DNA from: Sphingobacteriales bacterium
GTDB lineage: Bacteria; Bacteroidota; Bacteroidia; Chitinophagales; JADIYW01
Length of the DNA: 64,000 nucleotides
Reading direction: 5' to 3'
Assembly (NCBI GenBank): GCA_016719635.1
Contig: JADJYT010000002.1
Location: 434,001-498,000 of the forward strand
Shown here: positions 9,236 through 18,106 of the stretch, piece by piece
Layout of the letters: each line of letters starts with the position of its first letter
Position numbering within the stretch: position 1 is the first letter of the stretch
Notes under the pieces: model-generated
Database searches by the model: none
What the model was told of the DNA's origin: nothing
Seen by the model: the letters and a program-made list of their open reading frames with translations, nothing else
Position numbers and translations under genes: made by a program

Positions 9236-10513
9236 ATGAACTTTGTAGAAGAACTCAGATGGCGCGGAATGTTGCACGATATCATGTCAGATACCGAACA
9301 ATTATTAAACAAAGAAATGGTAAAAGGGTATATTGGCTTTGACCCAACCTCTGATTCACTGGGCATTGGCAACATGGTACAGGTTATGACCTTACTGCAT
9401 TTTCAAAAATGCGGCCATAAACCCATCGCATTGGTCGGTGGCGCAACCGGCATGGTAGGTGACCCGAGCGGCAAGAGTGCTGAACGGAATTTACTGACGG
9501 AAGACGAGCTGCAGCACAACCTGAACGGGCAACGTAAACAACTGGAAAAGTTTTTGGACTTTGACTGCGGTATCCATTCTGCGGAAATCGTCAATAACTA
9601 TGACTGGTTCAAAAATTTTTCTTTTCTGGAATTTATCCGGGATGTAGGAAAACATATTACCGTAAACTATATGATGGGTAAAGATTCCGTTCAAAACAGA
9701 CTGGAAAACGGCATGTCTTTCACAGAATTCAGCTATCAGCTGGTGCAGGGTTACGACTTTTATTACCTCTGGAAAAACAAAGGGGTTAAACTGCAGTTAG
9801 GCGGCAGCGACCAATGGGGAAATATAGTGACCGGTACGGAACTTATCCGCAAGAAGGAAGGCGGTGAGGCGTATGCCATTACAACCCAGCTGATAAAAAA
9901 AGCAGATGGCACCAAATTTGGAAAAACAGAAAGCGGCAACGTATGGCTGGATCCAAAAAAAACATCCCCTTATAAGTTTTATCAGTTCTGGCTGAATGCC
10001 GCTGATGAAGATGTGAAAAGCTGGATCCGCGTTTTTTCCATGAAAGGAAAAGAAGAAATAGAAAGCCTGGAAATAGAACAGGCGAACGCACCGCATCTGC
10101 GTATCCTGCAAAAAACGCTGGCGGAAGAAATTACCGCAAGGGTACACAGTTCCGACGATTTGCAGCAGGCCATCAAGGCTTCCGAAATTCTGTTCGGCAA
10201 AGCCACCAAAGAAAATCTTTTACAACTAAACGAAGTGCAGATTTTAGATGTTTTTGGAGGTGTACCGACGTTTACCATTTCTAAAGATAAAATTTCTGGA
10301 GGTATCCATGTACTGGATATCCTCGCACAGGAAACGTCGATCCTTCCATCCAAAGGCGAAGCGAGAAAACTGGTTCAGTCCAATGGAATCGCCCTCAATA
10401 TGGAAAAATATGCGGATGTGAACGGCATGATTAACAGCGACCATCTAATACACGGAAACTGGTTAGTAGTCCGAAAAGGTAAAAAAGAGTACAGCTTAAT
10501 CAGAGTGGTTTAA
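9236..10513 (+). CDS. tyrS: Tyrosine--tRNA ligase
   Basis: 425 residues, the usual length for bacterial class Ic TyrRS. The Rossmann fold begins GYIGFDPTSDSLGIGN, where the class I HIGH signature is degenerate (GIGN, residues 43-46). It is followed by LVGGATGMVGDPSGK, YQLVQGYDFYYLW and QLGGSDQWGN, which contact tyrosine and ATP. The KMSKS loop is present as KFGKT near residue 226. The C-terminal S4-like RNA-binding domain ends SLIRVV. It charges tRNA-Tyr in the cytoplasm. The start at 9236 is supported by the conserved MNFVEELRWRGM opening. A membrane-protein gene begins two bases after the stop, suggesting cotranscription. Confidence 0.95.
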   Translation: MNFVEELRWRGMLHDIMSDTEQLLNKEMVKGYIGFDPTSDSLGIGNMVQVMTLLHFQKCGHKPIALVGGATGMVGDPSGKSAERNLLTEDELQHNLNGQRKQLEKFLDFDCGIHSAEIVNNYDWFKNFSFLEFIRDVGKHITVNYMMGKDSVQNRLENGMSFTEFSYQLVQGYDFYYLWKNKGVKLQLGGSDQWGNIVTGTELIRKKEGGEAYAITTQLIKKADGTKFGKTESGNVWLDPKKTSPYKFYQFWLNAADEDVKSWIRVFSMKGKEEIESLEIEQANAPHLRILQKTLAEEITARVHSSDDLQQAIKASEILFGKATKENLLQLNEVQILDVFGGVPTFTISKDKISGGIHVLDILAQETSILPSKGEARKLVQSNGIALNMEKYADVNGMINSDHLIHGNWLVVRKGKKEYSLIRVV

Positions 10514-10515
10514 TC

Positions 10516-12180
10516 ATGAACGGGTCAAAACAGCTGCAGGGCATATTTTTTTTCGTCATACTTCTTGTTTGTTGTTTCAAGCTGACGTATGGATTGTATG
10601 ATGTTCTGGACATCTGTCTCGTGGATGAGCACAACTACCTTTTGGCAGGTATCAGACGACAACTTATATTGAATATGCGCCGCTGTACACCTCCTGGTAT
10701 TATCTATTAAGTCATGTTGCCGACAACAACACGCACCTGATGTTTCTGAACTTCAAGATGCTGACCATCCTGTTTCCATGTGCCATGTATTGGTTTCTGT
10801 TAAGACTGAGGCTGGAACCGTTTTTTGCTTTTCTGCTTTCCTTCCTGCTGTTATACAGCCAGTTTAACCTGCCCATGGGTCCCAAAGTAGTCATTTTCAT
10901 GAATCTGTTTCAGATAGCGATCCTGGCACTTTCCGCATCGAGGGATGCATAAAGAAACCAGGAATATTCTTATTGCATTTTTCCTGTTTATCTCCTACTA
11001 TATCCGTCCGGAATATAAAATCTCATTCTTATTATTTTTCTGCTTTATCATTCTCAATTATGTCTATCAATTTTACAAGGGCCGTAAACCGGAAAGGGCC
11101 GGACTTTTTGTACTGTTAATCATCCTTCTTGCGCTCCTGTCTTTTTGGGTCGGATTTCCGTTCAAAAACCAGAACGGCAAACAGCTGCTGGCGTTCGGAA
11201 GTTCGTATGCGCTAAATTATGTCAAATGGCATCATTCCTCAGAAAATGCATGGTCCAACTGGTTTCACATCCTGAAAGAATCATTCGGCAATGTTTCTTC
11301 ACCGGGAGAAGCGCTGCTGGCAAATCCCGGCTTATTCTTCAAACATGTCTTGTCAAACATCAGAGACTATATCTGGATTTTTACCCATCTGATTATCCCG
11401 ACATTCCTGCCGTTTTCCCTGATTAAACAATCCCTACTTTCAGCTGTATTATTGTTGGTCTCAGTGACCGGAACATGTTATTATTACAAAAATTATACCT
11501 TCCAACTTCAATTCAATACATTTGTTCAACGGTTAAAGAAAAATGATTTTGTTTTTTCTGTTTGTATCCTGCTGTTAATTCCCAATGCTCTTTCCATCTT
11601 AATTATTACAACCCGTTATCATTACATCTCACTGGAACTTCCTGCATTTGCCGCCATCATCGCCATCCTATTCATAGCCCTGAGCATACCGAAAGCGGGA
11701 AACAGGCATACAGTTAACCTAACATATCTTTCTTTCTTAATCGCTTTGCTTTTTATCCTGATCACCCCGCTGCCTGCTCAAAACAGCCTGCTGAAGGGAT
11801 CCTTCAAAGACAGGCACATCATCGCCAAAGTGGAGCAGTTAAATGACTTAAAACTAAACGATAAAGACACCCTGAAATCCCTGAATTGCGACATCCTTCT
11901 GTTTTCCAAATACAATTCCAGGAATACGAGCTATTTTGACAAATTCATTGGCTTCAACAATGTGACCTACACCATCGGTTTTTATAAATTCCTGGAGCAG
12001 CATCACTTCAATCTGATTGTGGTAGATGCTGATATCAGCAATCAGAGAGACTACCATACAGACACGGAGTGGCAGGATTTTTTAAGCCATTATGATTCGC
12101 ATGGTTTCTCCAAAGTGGGTATCGGCGACAACAGCTATTACCTGATAAAAAAGGATATTCTCCCTGCTGCGCAAAAATAG
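10516..12180 (+). pseudogene. Polytopic membrane protein (GT-C/PMT-like), interrupted by two compensating frameshifts
   Basis: Three stretches in alternating frames (10516 to about 10650, about 10651-10950, and 10945-12180) read as one membrane protein of about 555 residues. It starts MNGSKQLQGIFFFVILLV, continues ...DEHNYLLAG / YQTTTYIEYAPLYTSWYYLL..., then KETRNILIAFFLFISYYIRP..., with about ten hydrophobic segments and a polar C-terminal domain of about 130 residues. An early acidic motif after the first helix (DEHNY) followed by the EYAPLY loop resembles GT-C-fold glycosyltransferases, but I do not recognise a named family. The first shift is cured by one extra G in GCAGGT near 10650, the second by removing one G of GGG near 10942. 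This pattern suggests homopolymer errors rather than decay. It starts two bases after tyrS. A broadly similar protein occurs at 41163. Confidence 0.6.
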
Positions 12181-12181
12181 A

Positions 12182-12844
12182 TTACACCGCGGGATTCTTC
12201 CTGCCCACCGTAATATAATAGTCAAAAATCCGTTCGCTTTTATACCGTATATTTTCCAGAATGGAGATATTCCTTCCTGTCAGCAACTGATCATATTCCC
12301 GGATATCCATCTGCACGGGATGCAGCATATCTCCGGGCAGTGCCCGAAAGATTTTCTTTAAAAATGAATACTTATGGGCATCCGTAGAGATGACAATCAA
12401 ACCATCCGGCTTTACCGCGCGAACGAGATGGTCATAACAAACGTCTATATCATTCACATGGTTAATGGCGTTCATGCAAAAGATGATATCGTATTTCTCC
12501 GTTTCATCCAACGATTCAATCGGAATGGTTTTAAAATTTGTCCAGGAAAAACGCTGTGGCTGAAAATGCGGGAACTGACTGTATTTATGCAGCAATGGAT
12601 CAATCGCATCTACACTGTTTCCTTTTAACGCAATAAAGATCCCTGCCGGTCCGCAGCCTGCATCTAAAATTACCTTTCCTTCGGGTAAGGAAATATGTTT
12701 TGAAACAGATTGCAATAAATCCAGCCAGTACGCCTCTTTCCATTGCAGGTATTCTTCCGCATTTTTCTTTTGAAGATAACGCTGCCACCACCTGTATTCA
12801 AGTGTTTGGGCGAGTTTCCATTTCCACGTGGGGGATTGTTTCAA
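12182..12844 (-). CDS. Class I SAM-dependent methyltransferase
   Basis: 220 residues. Motif I of the Rossmann-like SAM-binding fold is VILDAGCGPAGIFIAL (near residue 58). It is followed by the acidic motif II position VDAIDP, motif post-I/IV YDIIFCMNAINHV and motif VI AVKPDGLIVIST. The substrate is not evident; the fold is shared by small-molecule, lipid and RNA methylases. The start is a TTG codon at 12844 (reads MKQSPTWKWKL): no ATG lies upstream in frame, and a TAACTTTG promoter core sits 20 nt upstream inside the end of the neighbouring barrel gene. It converges with the tyrS-linked membrane gene, the stops being 1 nt apart. Confidence 0.75.
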   Translation of the reverse strand: MKQSPTWKWKLAQTLEYRWWQRYLQKKNAEEYLQWKEAYWLDLLQSVSKHISLPEGKVILDAGCGPAGIFIALKGNSVDAIDPLLHKYSQFPHFQPQRFSWTNFKTIPIESLDETEKYDIIFCMNAINHVNDIDVCYDHLVRAVKPDGLIVISTDAHKYSFLKKIFRALPGDMLHPVQMDIREYDQLLTGRNISILENIRYKSERIFDYYITVGRKNPAV

Positions 12845-12863
12845 AATACGGATGGATTTGGAA

Positions 12864-12871
12864 CAAAGTTA
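12864..12871 (-). promoter_or_regulatory. Bacteroidota -7 promoter element for the methyltransferase gene
   Basis: TAACTTTG on the minus strand fits TAnnTTTG and lies 19 nt before the TTG start at 12844. It overlaps the last codons of the FadL-type gene, which suggests separate transcription of the methyltransferase. Confidence 0.4.
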
Positions 12872-14368
12872 TAGTTTATAACCGACAGTAAATACTATGG
12901 CAGGTTTTTTTGTAGTCAGAACAGCCGCCGGAACGGGATTCCATGCTTCGGTGCTTAACTGATAAGGCACAAACAATTCTTTGGTATTCGTTTGCACATA
13001 AGCAATATCCGCAAAGAAATGATTGCCTCTGTAACCAAACCCTGCCGAATACGTGAGGCTGTAGATGCTGACACCTGTTGGGGCCGCCGAACTTTTGAAG
13101 GGGGAAGAACGGTACTGTATTCCGGCTCTGATGCGAATCGGATCGTATTTAAATTCTGCTCCGAACTTGATCGTATGAAATGTGCCGTATTTAGACTTTA
13201 TTCTGTCATTGACATAATTTTCATACGCTTTAGCGTCCTTCTCGTCGAATGTAAATTTGGAATCACCGGCATGGCTCAGGTCGTATTCAACAGACACCAA
13301 ACCATATTTATGGATATAGCCCACACCGGCCGTCATACGCCAGGGCTGGACATATTTGTATCGGGAAGCGCCTTCCGGCGACTCACCGGTCAGGATGACG
13401 GAATTGCCGGCATAATCAACTTCCATATTCGTAATGAATGCATCATTCATAAACAGGATACCCGGAGTCTGGAACGCCAATGACAATCGTAAATTGGTAA
13501 CGGGCATGGCTATTATACCCACCTTAAAGTTGATGCCGGCTCCTCTTGTCTGAGAATAGGTTTCGACTGAAAAGGAATTCAGATCAAATGCGGAATCCCT
13601 GCTGTCTTTTTCTGTCAGCATAATTCTTTCCGTGTAATTTATGATGGGAACACCCAGTGAAGCACCAATCATCAACTTGTCATTGTAACTGCTTGCCACA
13701 CCTAAAACAACTTCATTGAATCCGCCGCTCTTGCGAATGGTAAAATCCTGCTGCATGTTGCCGTTATTGGTAGCGGTGTAAAAATTGCCCAAGGTATCAG
13801 ACGTCAGCAAATCCAGCTGATAGGCGATGCTCGCATCAAAAGGATATTTTGTTTTCGCATCGGCTTCCGATTGTATGACATCTTTATCCGATAACTTTTC
13901 CCAATAGGCATTCAGCAGACTGTTCCTGTCATTATAGCCTCCAAAAGAGTAAACATCATTGTAATCTGCCAGGCGATTGAGGGCAATTCCAAATCGGATA
14001 CCGCTCCATTTTTTCTTAACGCTTGTCTCTGTACTTCTTTTCATGACCACCAACCCGATGTTCGCCAACTGAAACTTTACAGCACCGTCTTTAGTGGTAT
14101 TGCCGAGATAGGTGGACGAGGAGCGGTTTATCGGAATGGCAGGTGTCACCATAAACTCACTGCTGCTGAATTTAGCAATACCTGCAGGGTTGGTGGAAAG
14201 GGAAGTGATATCGGCACCGATGGTTCCCATCGTATTTCCGAGCGCGATGTTTCTGGCACTGCCCTGTATGCTCGTCGTGCCGTACCGGAGAGCATCAATA
14301 TCCGTTTGCGCATAGGATACATACACACTACCGAAAAGCAAAAAGGAGACGAAAACTTGTTTAAGCAT
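12869..14368 (-). CDS. OmpP1/FadL/TodX-family outer-membrane transporter
   Basis: 499 residues with signal peptide MLKQVFVSFLLFGSVYVSYA. The mature N-terminus (DIDALRYGTTSIQGSARNIALGNTMGTIGADITSLSTNPAG) is the FadL/OmpP1 hatch-and-first-strand signature, where NPAG is almost invariant. Alternating aromatic/hydrophobic strands continue to a terminal strand ending FTVGYKL. The family forms 14-stranded barrels that take up hydrophobic compounds. The gene is 16 bp downstream of the Asn/Trp-rich secreted protein gene on the same strand, so the two form an operon divergent from proS. Confidence 0.8.
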   Translation of the reverse strand: MLKQVFVSFLLFGSVYVSYAQTDIDALRYGTTSIQGSARNIALGNTMGTIGADITSLSTNPAGIAKFSSSEFMVTPAIPINRSSSTYLGNTTKDGAVKFQLANIGLVVMKRSTETSVKKKWSGIRFGIALNRLADYNDVYSFGGYNDRNSLLNAYWEKLSDKDVIQSEADAKTKYPFDASIAYQLDLLTSDTLGNFYTATNNGNMQQDFTIRKSGGFNEVVLGVASSYNDKLMIGASLGVPIINYTERIMLTEKDSRDSAFDLNSFSVETYSQTRGAGINFKVGIIAMPVTNLRLSLAFQTPGILFMNDAFITNMEVDYAGNSVILTGESPEGASRYKYVQPWRMTAGVGYIHKYGLVSVEYDLSHAGDSKFTFDEKDAKAYENYVNDRIKSKYGTFHTIKFGAEFKYDPIRIRAGIQYRSSPFKSSAAPTGVSIYSLTYSAGFGYRGNHFFADIAYVQTNTKELFVPYQLSTEAWNPVPAAVLTTKKPAIVFTVGYKL

Positions 14369-14384
14369 TACAGAACAGTTGAGG

Positions 14385-15425
14385 TTATTTTGGCTTTGTT
14401 CCTATTTTTATACCGCCGGAATTATCATTGTTTGGATTGTTGTTACCCTTATTCCATCCGTTATTGTTGGAAGGTGGCTGTGTATTTCCCCTGTCGTAAT
14501 CATTCCCTCTGTTATCTGGATTTGTCCTGTTGTATTTATATACATCGGGATACGCAGAATTTGGATTGACAGGTTGCTGTTTCGGCTGACTCCATTTATT
14601 AACAGGACTTGCAGGTGCATTCTTTATCACTCCCGGGGCATTGTTGTTATTCGAAGGCGAATAATAGTTGTTGTAATTGCCGTTTGTCGCTTTATTGGTA
14701 TTGTTGTAAAATCCACCTGTTCGCGGTGTGTAAATCACATTCTTCCTATTGTTGTCATAATAGCCTCCGTAATTTGGAAATGAATTGTTATAAATTACAC
14801 CTGAACACCAGGGTGAAAAACCGCTCCAACCCCAATTATTATAACCGTTCCAGCTCCAGTTGTTCCAGCTGTTCCACGGATTGTTGAATCCGGTATTGTA
14901 CCAGCTGTTTATCCACGGCTGCTGTATGATGATGATTTGGGTATTCGGCCAAAACGGATTATAGAAATCGCTGTAGGTATACGCCCAACTCGGTGTGAAG
15001 GAGAAACTGTTCCAGTTATTCCATCCGTAATTATTATAGTAGGATTCCCAAGGGCTGTAGTAGTTGTTGTACCAGTTATTCCAGCCAAAACTAAACTGAA
15101 TGGATGGATTATGGAAACGTCTTATCCTGTCGCTATAACCAAAACCTCCGCCAAAATCATCCTGATATCCATCGGAATATCGTTCGTTATTATCTTGATT
15201 TTCCATTGGTGCAGATGCCGGTTTGCGTGTAGCGGAATTATCTTCGTCATAATACGGAACGGATTTTTCAACATTCTCAGCGGGCGGCTGCAACGGCTGC
15301 ACTTGTGTTTTCCTGACTTTCACCTCTTTTACCCTCGGCGCATCATACACATCATCCTGTGCGAAAACAAACCCTGCGGAACAGGTCAGCAAACTTAAGA
15401 AAGCTACATATAGAATATTTTTCAT
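14385..15425 (-). CDS. Secreted Asn/Trp/Tyr-rich low-complexity protein
   Basis: 346 residues with signal peptide MKNILYVAFLSLLTCSAGFVFA. The N-terminal part is charged and proline-rich (VKEVKVRKTQVQPLQPP). From about residue 105 on, the protein is dominated by N, W, Y, S, G and P (for example FGWNNWYNNYYSPWESYYNN and SWNNWSWNGYNNWGWSG). The C-terminus is an Asn/Gly/Asp-rich tail ending GIKIGTKPK. No catalytic motif is visible. Proteins of this composition are frequent next to proS in Bacteroidota, but I know no function. It could be a surface or prion-like matrix component. It is the first gene of an operon with the FadL-type barrel. Confidence 0.65.
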   Translation of the reverse strand: MKNILYVAFLSLLTCSAGFVFAQDDVYDAPRVKEVKVRKTQVQPLQPPAENVEKSVPYYDEDNSATRKPASAPMENQDNNERYSDGYQDDFGGGFGYSDRIRRFHNPSIQFSFGWNNWYNNYYSPWESYYNNYGWNNWNSFSFTPSWAYTYSDFYNPFWPNTQIIIIQQPWINSWYNTGFNNPWNSWNNWSWNGYNNWGWSGFSPWCSGVIYNNSFPNYGGYYDNNRKNVIYTPRTGGFYNNTNKATNGNYNNYYSPSNNNNAPGVIKNAPASPVNKWSQPKQQPVNPNSAYPDVYKYNRTNPDNRGNDYDRGNTQPPSNNNGWNKGNNNPNNDNSGGIKIGTKPK

Positions 15426-15462
15426 GTGTTAATTTTTAATTTTACGGCAACCTTAAAACCCT

Positions 15463-15470
15463 TACCTTTG
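15463..15470 (+). promoter_or_regulatory. Bacteroidota -7 promoter element before proS
   Basis: TACCTTTG fits TAnnTTTG, 75 nt before the proS ATG, giving a leader of roughly 65 nt. No convincing -33 TTG is seen. Confidence 0.4.
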
Positions 15471-15544
15471 AAAAACGAAAATTACATTATTTAAGTTTCA
15501 AAAAACATACCAAAGTATGTTAATTAACAACTAATTATTCAGAA

Positions 15545-17026
15545 ATGAGCAAAGGAATAACAAGCAGAGCGGAAAATTATTCGGAATGGTATAATGACCT
15601 GGTATTGAAAGGCGGTCTGGCAGACTACTCTGCCGTTCGCGGATGCATGGTGATAAAGCCCTATGGCTACACGCTTTGGGAAAACATGCGCGATGTTTTA
15701 GACCGCAAATTTAAGGAGACGGGACACGTGAATGCCTACTTTCCACTGTTTGTTCCCAAAAGTTTGTTTGAAGCGGAAGAAAAAAATGCGGAGGGCTTTG
15801 CAAAAGAGTGTGCCGTCGTCACTCACTACCGCCTGAAAACGGACCCGGACAACAAAGGAAAATTAATAGTGGACCCGGAAGCGAAGCTGGAAGAAGAACT
15901 GGTGGTGCGTCCGACTTCGGAAGCGATTATCTGGAACACCTATAAAAAATGGATTCAATCCTACCGCGACCTGCCTTTGCTGATTAATCAGTGGGCGAAT
16001 GTGGTGCGCTGGGAGATGCGTACGCGATTGTTTCTGCGTACCGCTGAATTCCTGTGGCAGGAAGGGCATACCGCCCACGCCACCCAGCAGGAGGCCGTTG
16101 ATGAAACAATCAAGATGATAAACGTCTATGCGGATTTTGTCGAAAACTATATGGCATTGCCGGTCATCAAAGGCGTGAAATCGGAAAGCGAACGGTTTGC
16201 AGGCGCGGAAGATACATACACCATCGAAGCCATGATGCAGGACGGAAAAGCCCTGCAGTCGGGTACTTCTCATTTTCTCGGTCAAAATTTTGCCAAAGCC
16301 TTTGATGTGAAATTCGTGAACAAGGAAAATACGGAAGAATATGTCTGGGCAACCTCCTGGGGCGTTTCCACGCGTCTGATTGGTGCGCTCATCATGGCGC
16401 ATTCCGACGACGATGGTTTGGTGATGCCGCCAAGACTGGCGCCGCATCAGGTGGTCATCATTCCCTTCCTGTCCAAGAATGTGGAGGAGACGAACAGCAT
16501 GGTAGAGAAAGCCAACGAACTGAAAAAAGAACTGGCAAAACTGGGCATCCGCGCCATCGTGGATAGCGACGAAACCAAACGCCCGGGCTTCAAATTTGCC
16601 GGTTACGAGCTGAAAGGTATTCCGCTGCGTGTGGTGATTGGCCCGCGCGATTTGGCAAATGGTGTGGTGGAAATAGCGCGACGGGATACCAAAGAAAAAG
16701 CCTCCTTCCAGGTTGAAAACCTGACACAGACGATAGCGGATTTACTGGAAGCCATTCAGCAGAATATGTACAACAGGGCGAAAGCCTTCAGAGATGACAA
16801 CATCACGAAAGTGGATGATTTCGATACCTTCCAGAAACTGCTGGATGAAAAACCGGGTTTTATTTTAGCGCACTGGGACGGCACGGTAGAAACGGAAGAA
16901 AAAATAAAAGAGCTCACTAAAGCGACCATCCGCTGCATTCCGCTGAACAATCCGCAGGAAGAAGGCAAATGTATTTTTTCGGGCAAGCCAAGTAAAGAAA
17001 GAGTTTTGTTTGCAAGAGCGTATTAG
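15545..17026 (+). CDS. proS: Proline--tRNA ligase (archaeal/eukaryotic type, ProS type 3)
   Basis: 493 residues, shorter than the E. coli type because the INS editing domain is absent. The N-terminus MSKGITSRAENYSEWYNDLV, then GCMVIKPYGYTLWENMRDVLD and the class II motif 2 region WRWEMRTRLFLRTAEFLWQEGHTAHA (as NVVRWEMRTRLFLRTAEFLW) identify the eukaryote-like ProRS. Motif 3 lies in TSWGVSTRLIGALIMAHSDDDGL. The C-terminal anticodon-binding domain and a zinc-type C-terminal extension ending with the characteristic Tyr (LFARAY) follow. It charges tRNA-Pro. It is divergent from the Asn/Trp-rich gene. Confidence 0.95.
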   Translation: MSKGITSRAENYSEWYNDLVLKGGLADYSAVRGCMVIKPYGYTLWENMRDVLDRKFKETGHVNAYFPLFVPKSLFEAEEKNAEGFAKECAVVTHYRLKTDPDNKGKLIVDPEAKLEEELVVRPTSEAIIWNTYKKWIQSYRDLPLLINQWANVVRWEMRTRLFLRTAEFLWQEGHTAHATQQEAVDETIKMINVYADFVENYMALPVIKGVKSESERFAGAEDTYTIEAMMQDGKALQSGTSHFLGQNFAKAFDVKFVNKENTEEYVWATSWGVSTRLIGALIMAHSDDDGLVMPPRLAPHQVVIIPFLSKNVEETNSMVEKANELKKELAKLGIRAIVDSDETKRPGFKFAGYELKGIPLRVVIGPRDLANGVVEIARRDTKEKASFQVENLTQTIADLLEAIQQNMYNRAKAFRDDNITKVDDFDTFQKLLDEKPGFILAHWDGTVETEEKIKELTKATIRCIPLNNPQEEGKCIFSGKPSKERVLFARAY

Positions 17027-17050
17027 GATTTGAGATTTGGTTATTTGATC

Positions 17051-17075
17051 GTCATTGCGAGGAACGAAGCAATCT
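17051..17075 (+). repeat. Interspersed repeat (ATTGCGAGGAACGAAGCAAT type)
   Basis: GTCATTGCGAGGAACGAAGC plus AATCT just after proS. Its core, in inverted orientation and diverged, recurs at 35507-35531 and as half-element at 35458. Such palindromic intergenic repeats are scattered in many Bacteroidota genomes. The rest of 17027-17221 holds nothing I can name. Confidence 0.6.
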
Positions 17076-17221
17076 TTTTCTCGGACTAGAATTCAGTCTT
17101 GTGTGTGCAGTAAACGAACCAATCTTTGATTGATGAACATTGCGATTTTAAATTCCGGTCAGAGACCGGCAGATTTAGTACACACGAGTGCACCTTCGTA
17201 ACACTCACGCGAGATGTAGCG

Positions 17222-17938
17222 TCATAAGTAATAGTCTTTCTCAACTTCCCATGTAAATGGCTGAGAAAATGTCTTAAAAGTTTTGAGTACTGCAAGTCTA
17301 AGTTTCCGCCAAATAATGTTTTGTTTGTCGCTTTGAATTGTGCCTGTTGCAACCTTTACTTTTTTTATCAAGAAATTATAACTGCGGTCTTCGGTTGCTC
17401 CTGAACCACGGTTAACAGAATTGTAGTCTGCTCCAATAAGAACAAAGTCATTGCCTTGGATACGAAATTTATAATTATTATTTGACATACCCCAGCTACC
17501 CATATTCATAAAAATATGAAAGTCAATTTTTAGAACTCCTTTGTTAATTGAAATGTCTTGATAAGGGTCCTCCATATTTGTATTGTCATGGTTTAGTATA
17601 AAACTATTGCTTTGTTCAGCTAGCTGATATTCATTTATAACAGGATTATAAAAGAGAATTATTAAAACTCTTGGTTGCGTTACAACTGTATCATTTTCAT
17701 CAAAATCATTTTTCACAAGAGTAACACTGTCTTTGTATTGAATAATTAAAGCTAAGTCATTGTGATTATCCTTGTTTAAATCGCCTTTAGTTGAGTCCAA
17801 AAGTGTCCAATGACTTGGTACGAAATCATTAAGATCGTTTCCTTGATTATTAATTTTAGGATATAAGAAGTCTTGTCCGTAAACTATGCCGAATGTCAGA
17901 AGAAATAATATTATTAGCAGGTGTCTCATAAGGTACAT
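17222..17938 (-). CDS. Secreted protein of unknown function with FG-GAP/VCBS-like segment
   Basis: 238 residues with signal peptide (M)YLMRHLLIILFLLTFGIVYGQ. An alternative start is the internal Met at residue 4. After the cleavage site, LDSTKGDLNKDNHNDLALIIQ resembles an FG-GAP/VCBS calcium-binding repeat (DxNxDxxxDL). The rest is predicted beta-rich with no catalytic motif. The family of short secreted proteins that read GDLNKDGxxDL is common in Bacteroidota and uncharacterised. It stands alone, with a 190-bp repeat-containing gap to proS. Confidence 0.6.
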   Translation of the reverse strand: MYLMRHLLIILFLLTFGIVYGQDFLYPKINNQGNDLNDFVPSHWTLLDSTKGDLNKDNHNDLALIIQYKDSVTLVKNDFDENDTVVTQPRVLIILFYNPVINEYQLAEQSNSFILNHDNTNMEDPYQDISINKGVLKIDFHIFMNMGSWGMSNNNYKFRIQGNDFVLIGADYNSVNRGSGATEDRSYNFLIKKVKVATGTIQSDKQNIIWRKLRLAVLKTFKTFSQPFTWEVEKDYYL

Positions 17939-18106
17939 ATAACATCAGGCAACTTTGCGAAACTAATGATATATGATTAAATATACAAAAAACAGCTGAA
18001 AGACTGTTGGACATCTTTCTCAACAGAATACTCTCCAAAACCGCTGCATGAATTATTATTCCTATCTTTACATCGCTTTCAGCAATAAATCTGCTGCAGT
18101 AACAGA

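Noticed and set aside
10600..10950. Programmed ribosomal frameshifting in the tyrS-linked membrane gene
   Set aside because: There is no slippery heptamer with a downstream structure, and two opposite shifts within 300 bases are better explained by base-count errors in G-runs.
15863..16447. A 194-codon open frame antisense to proS
   Set aside because: It mirrors the codon pattern of proS, has no recognisable domain, and proS is certain.
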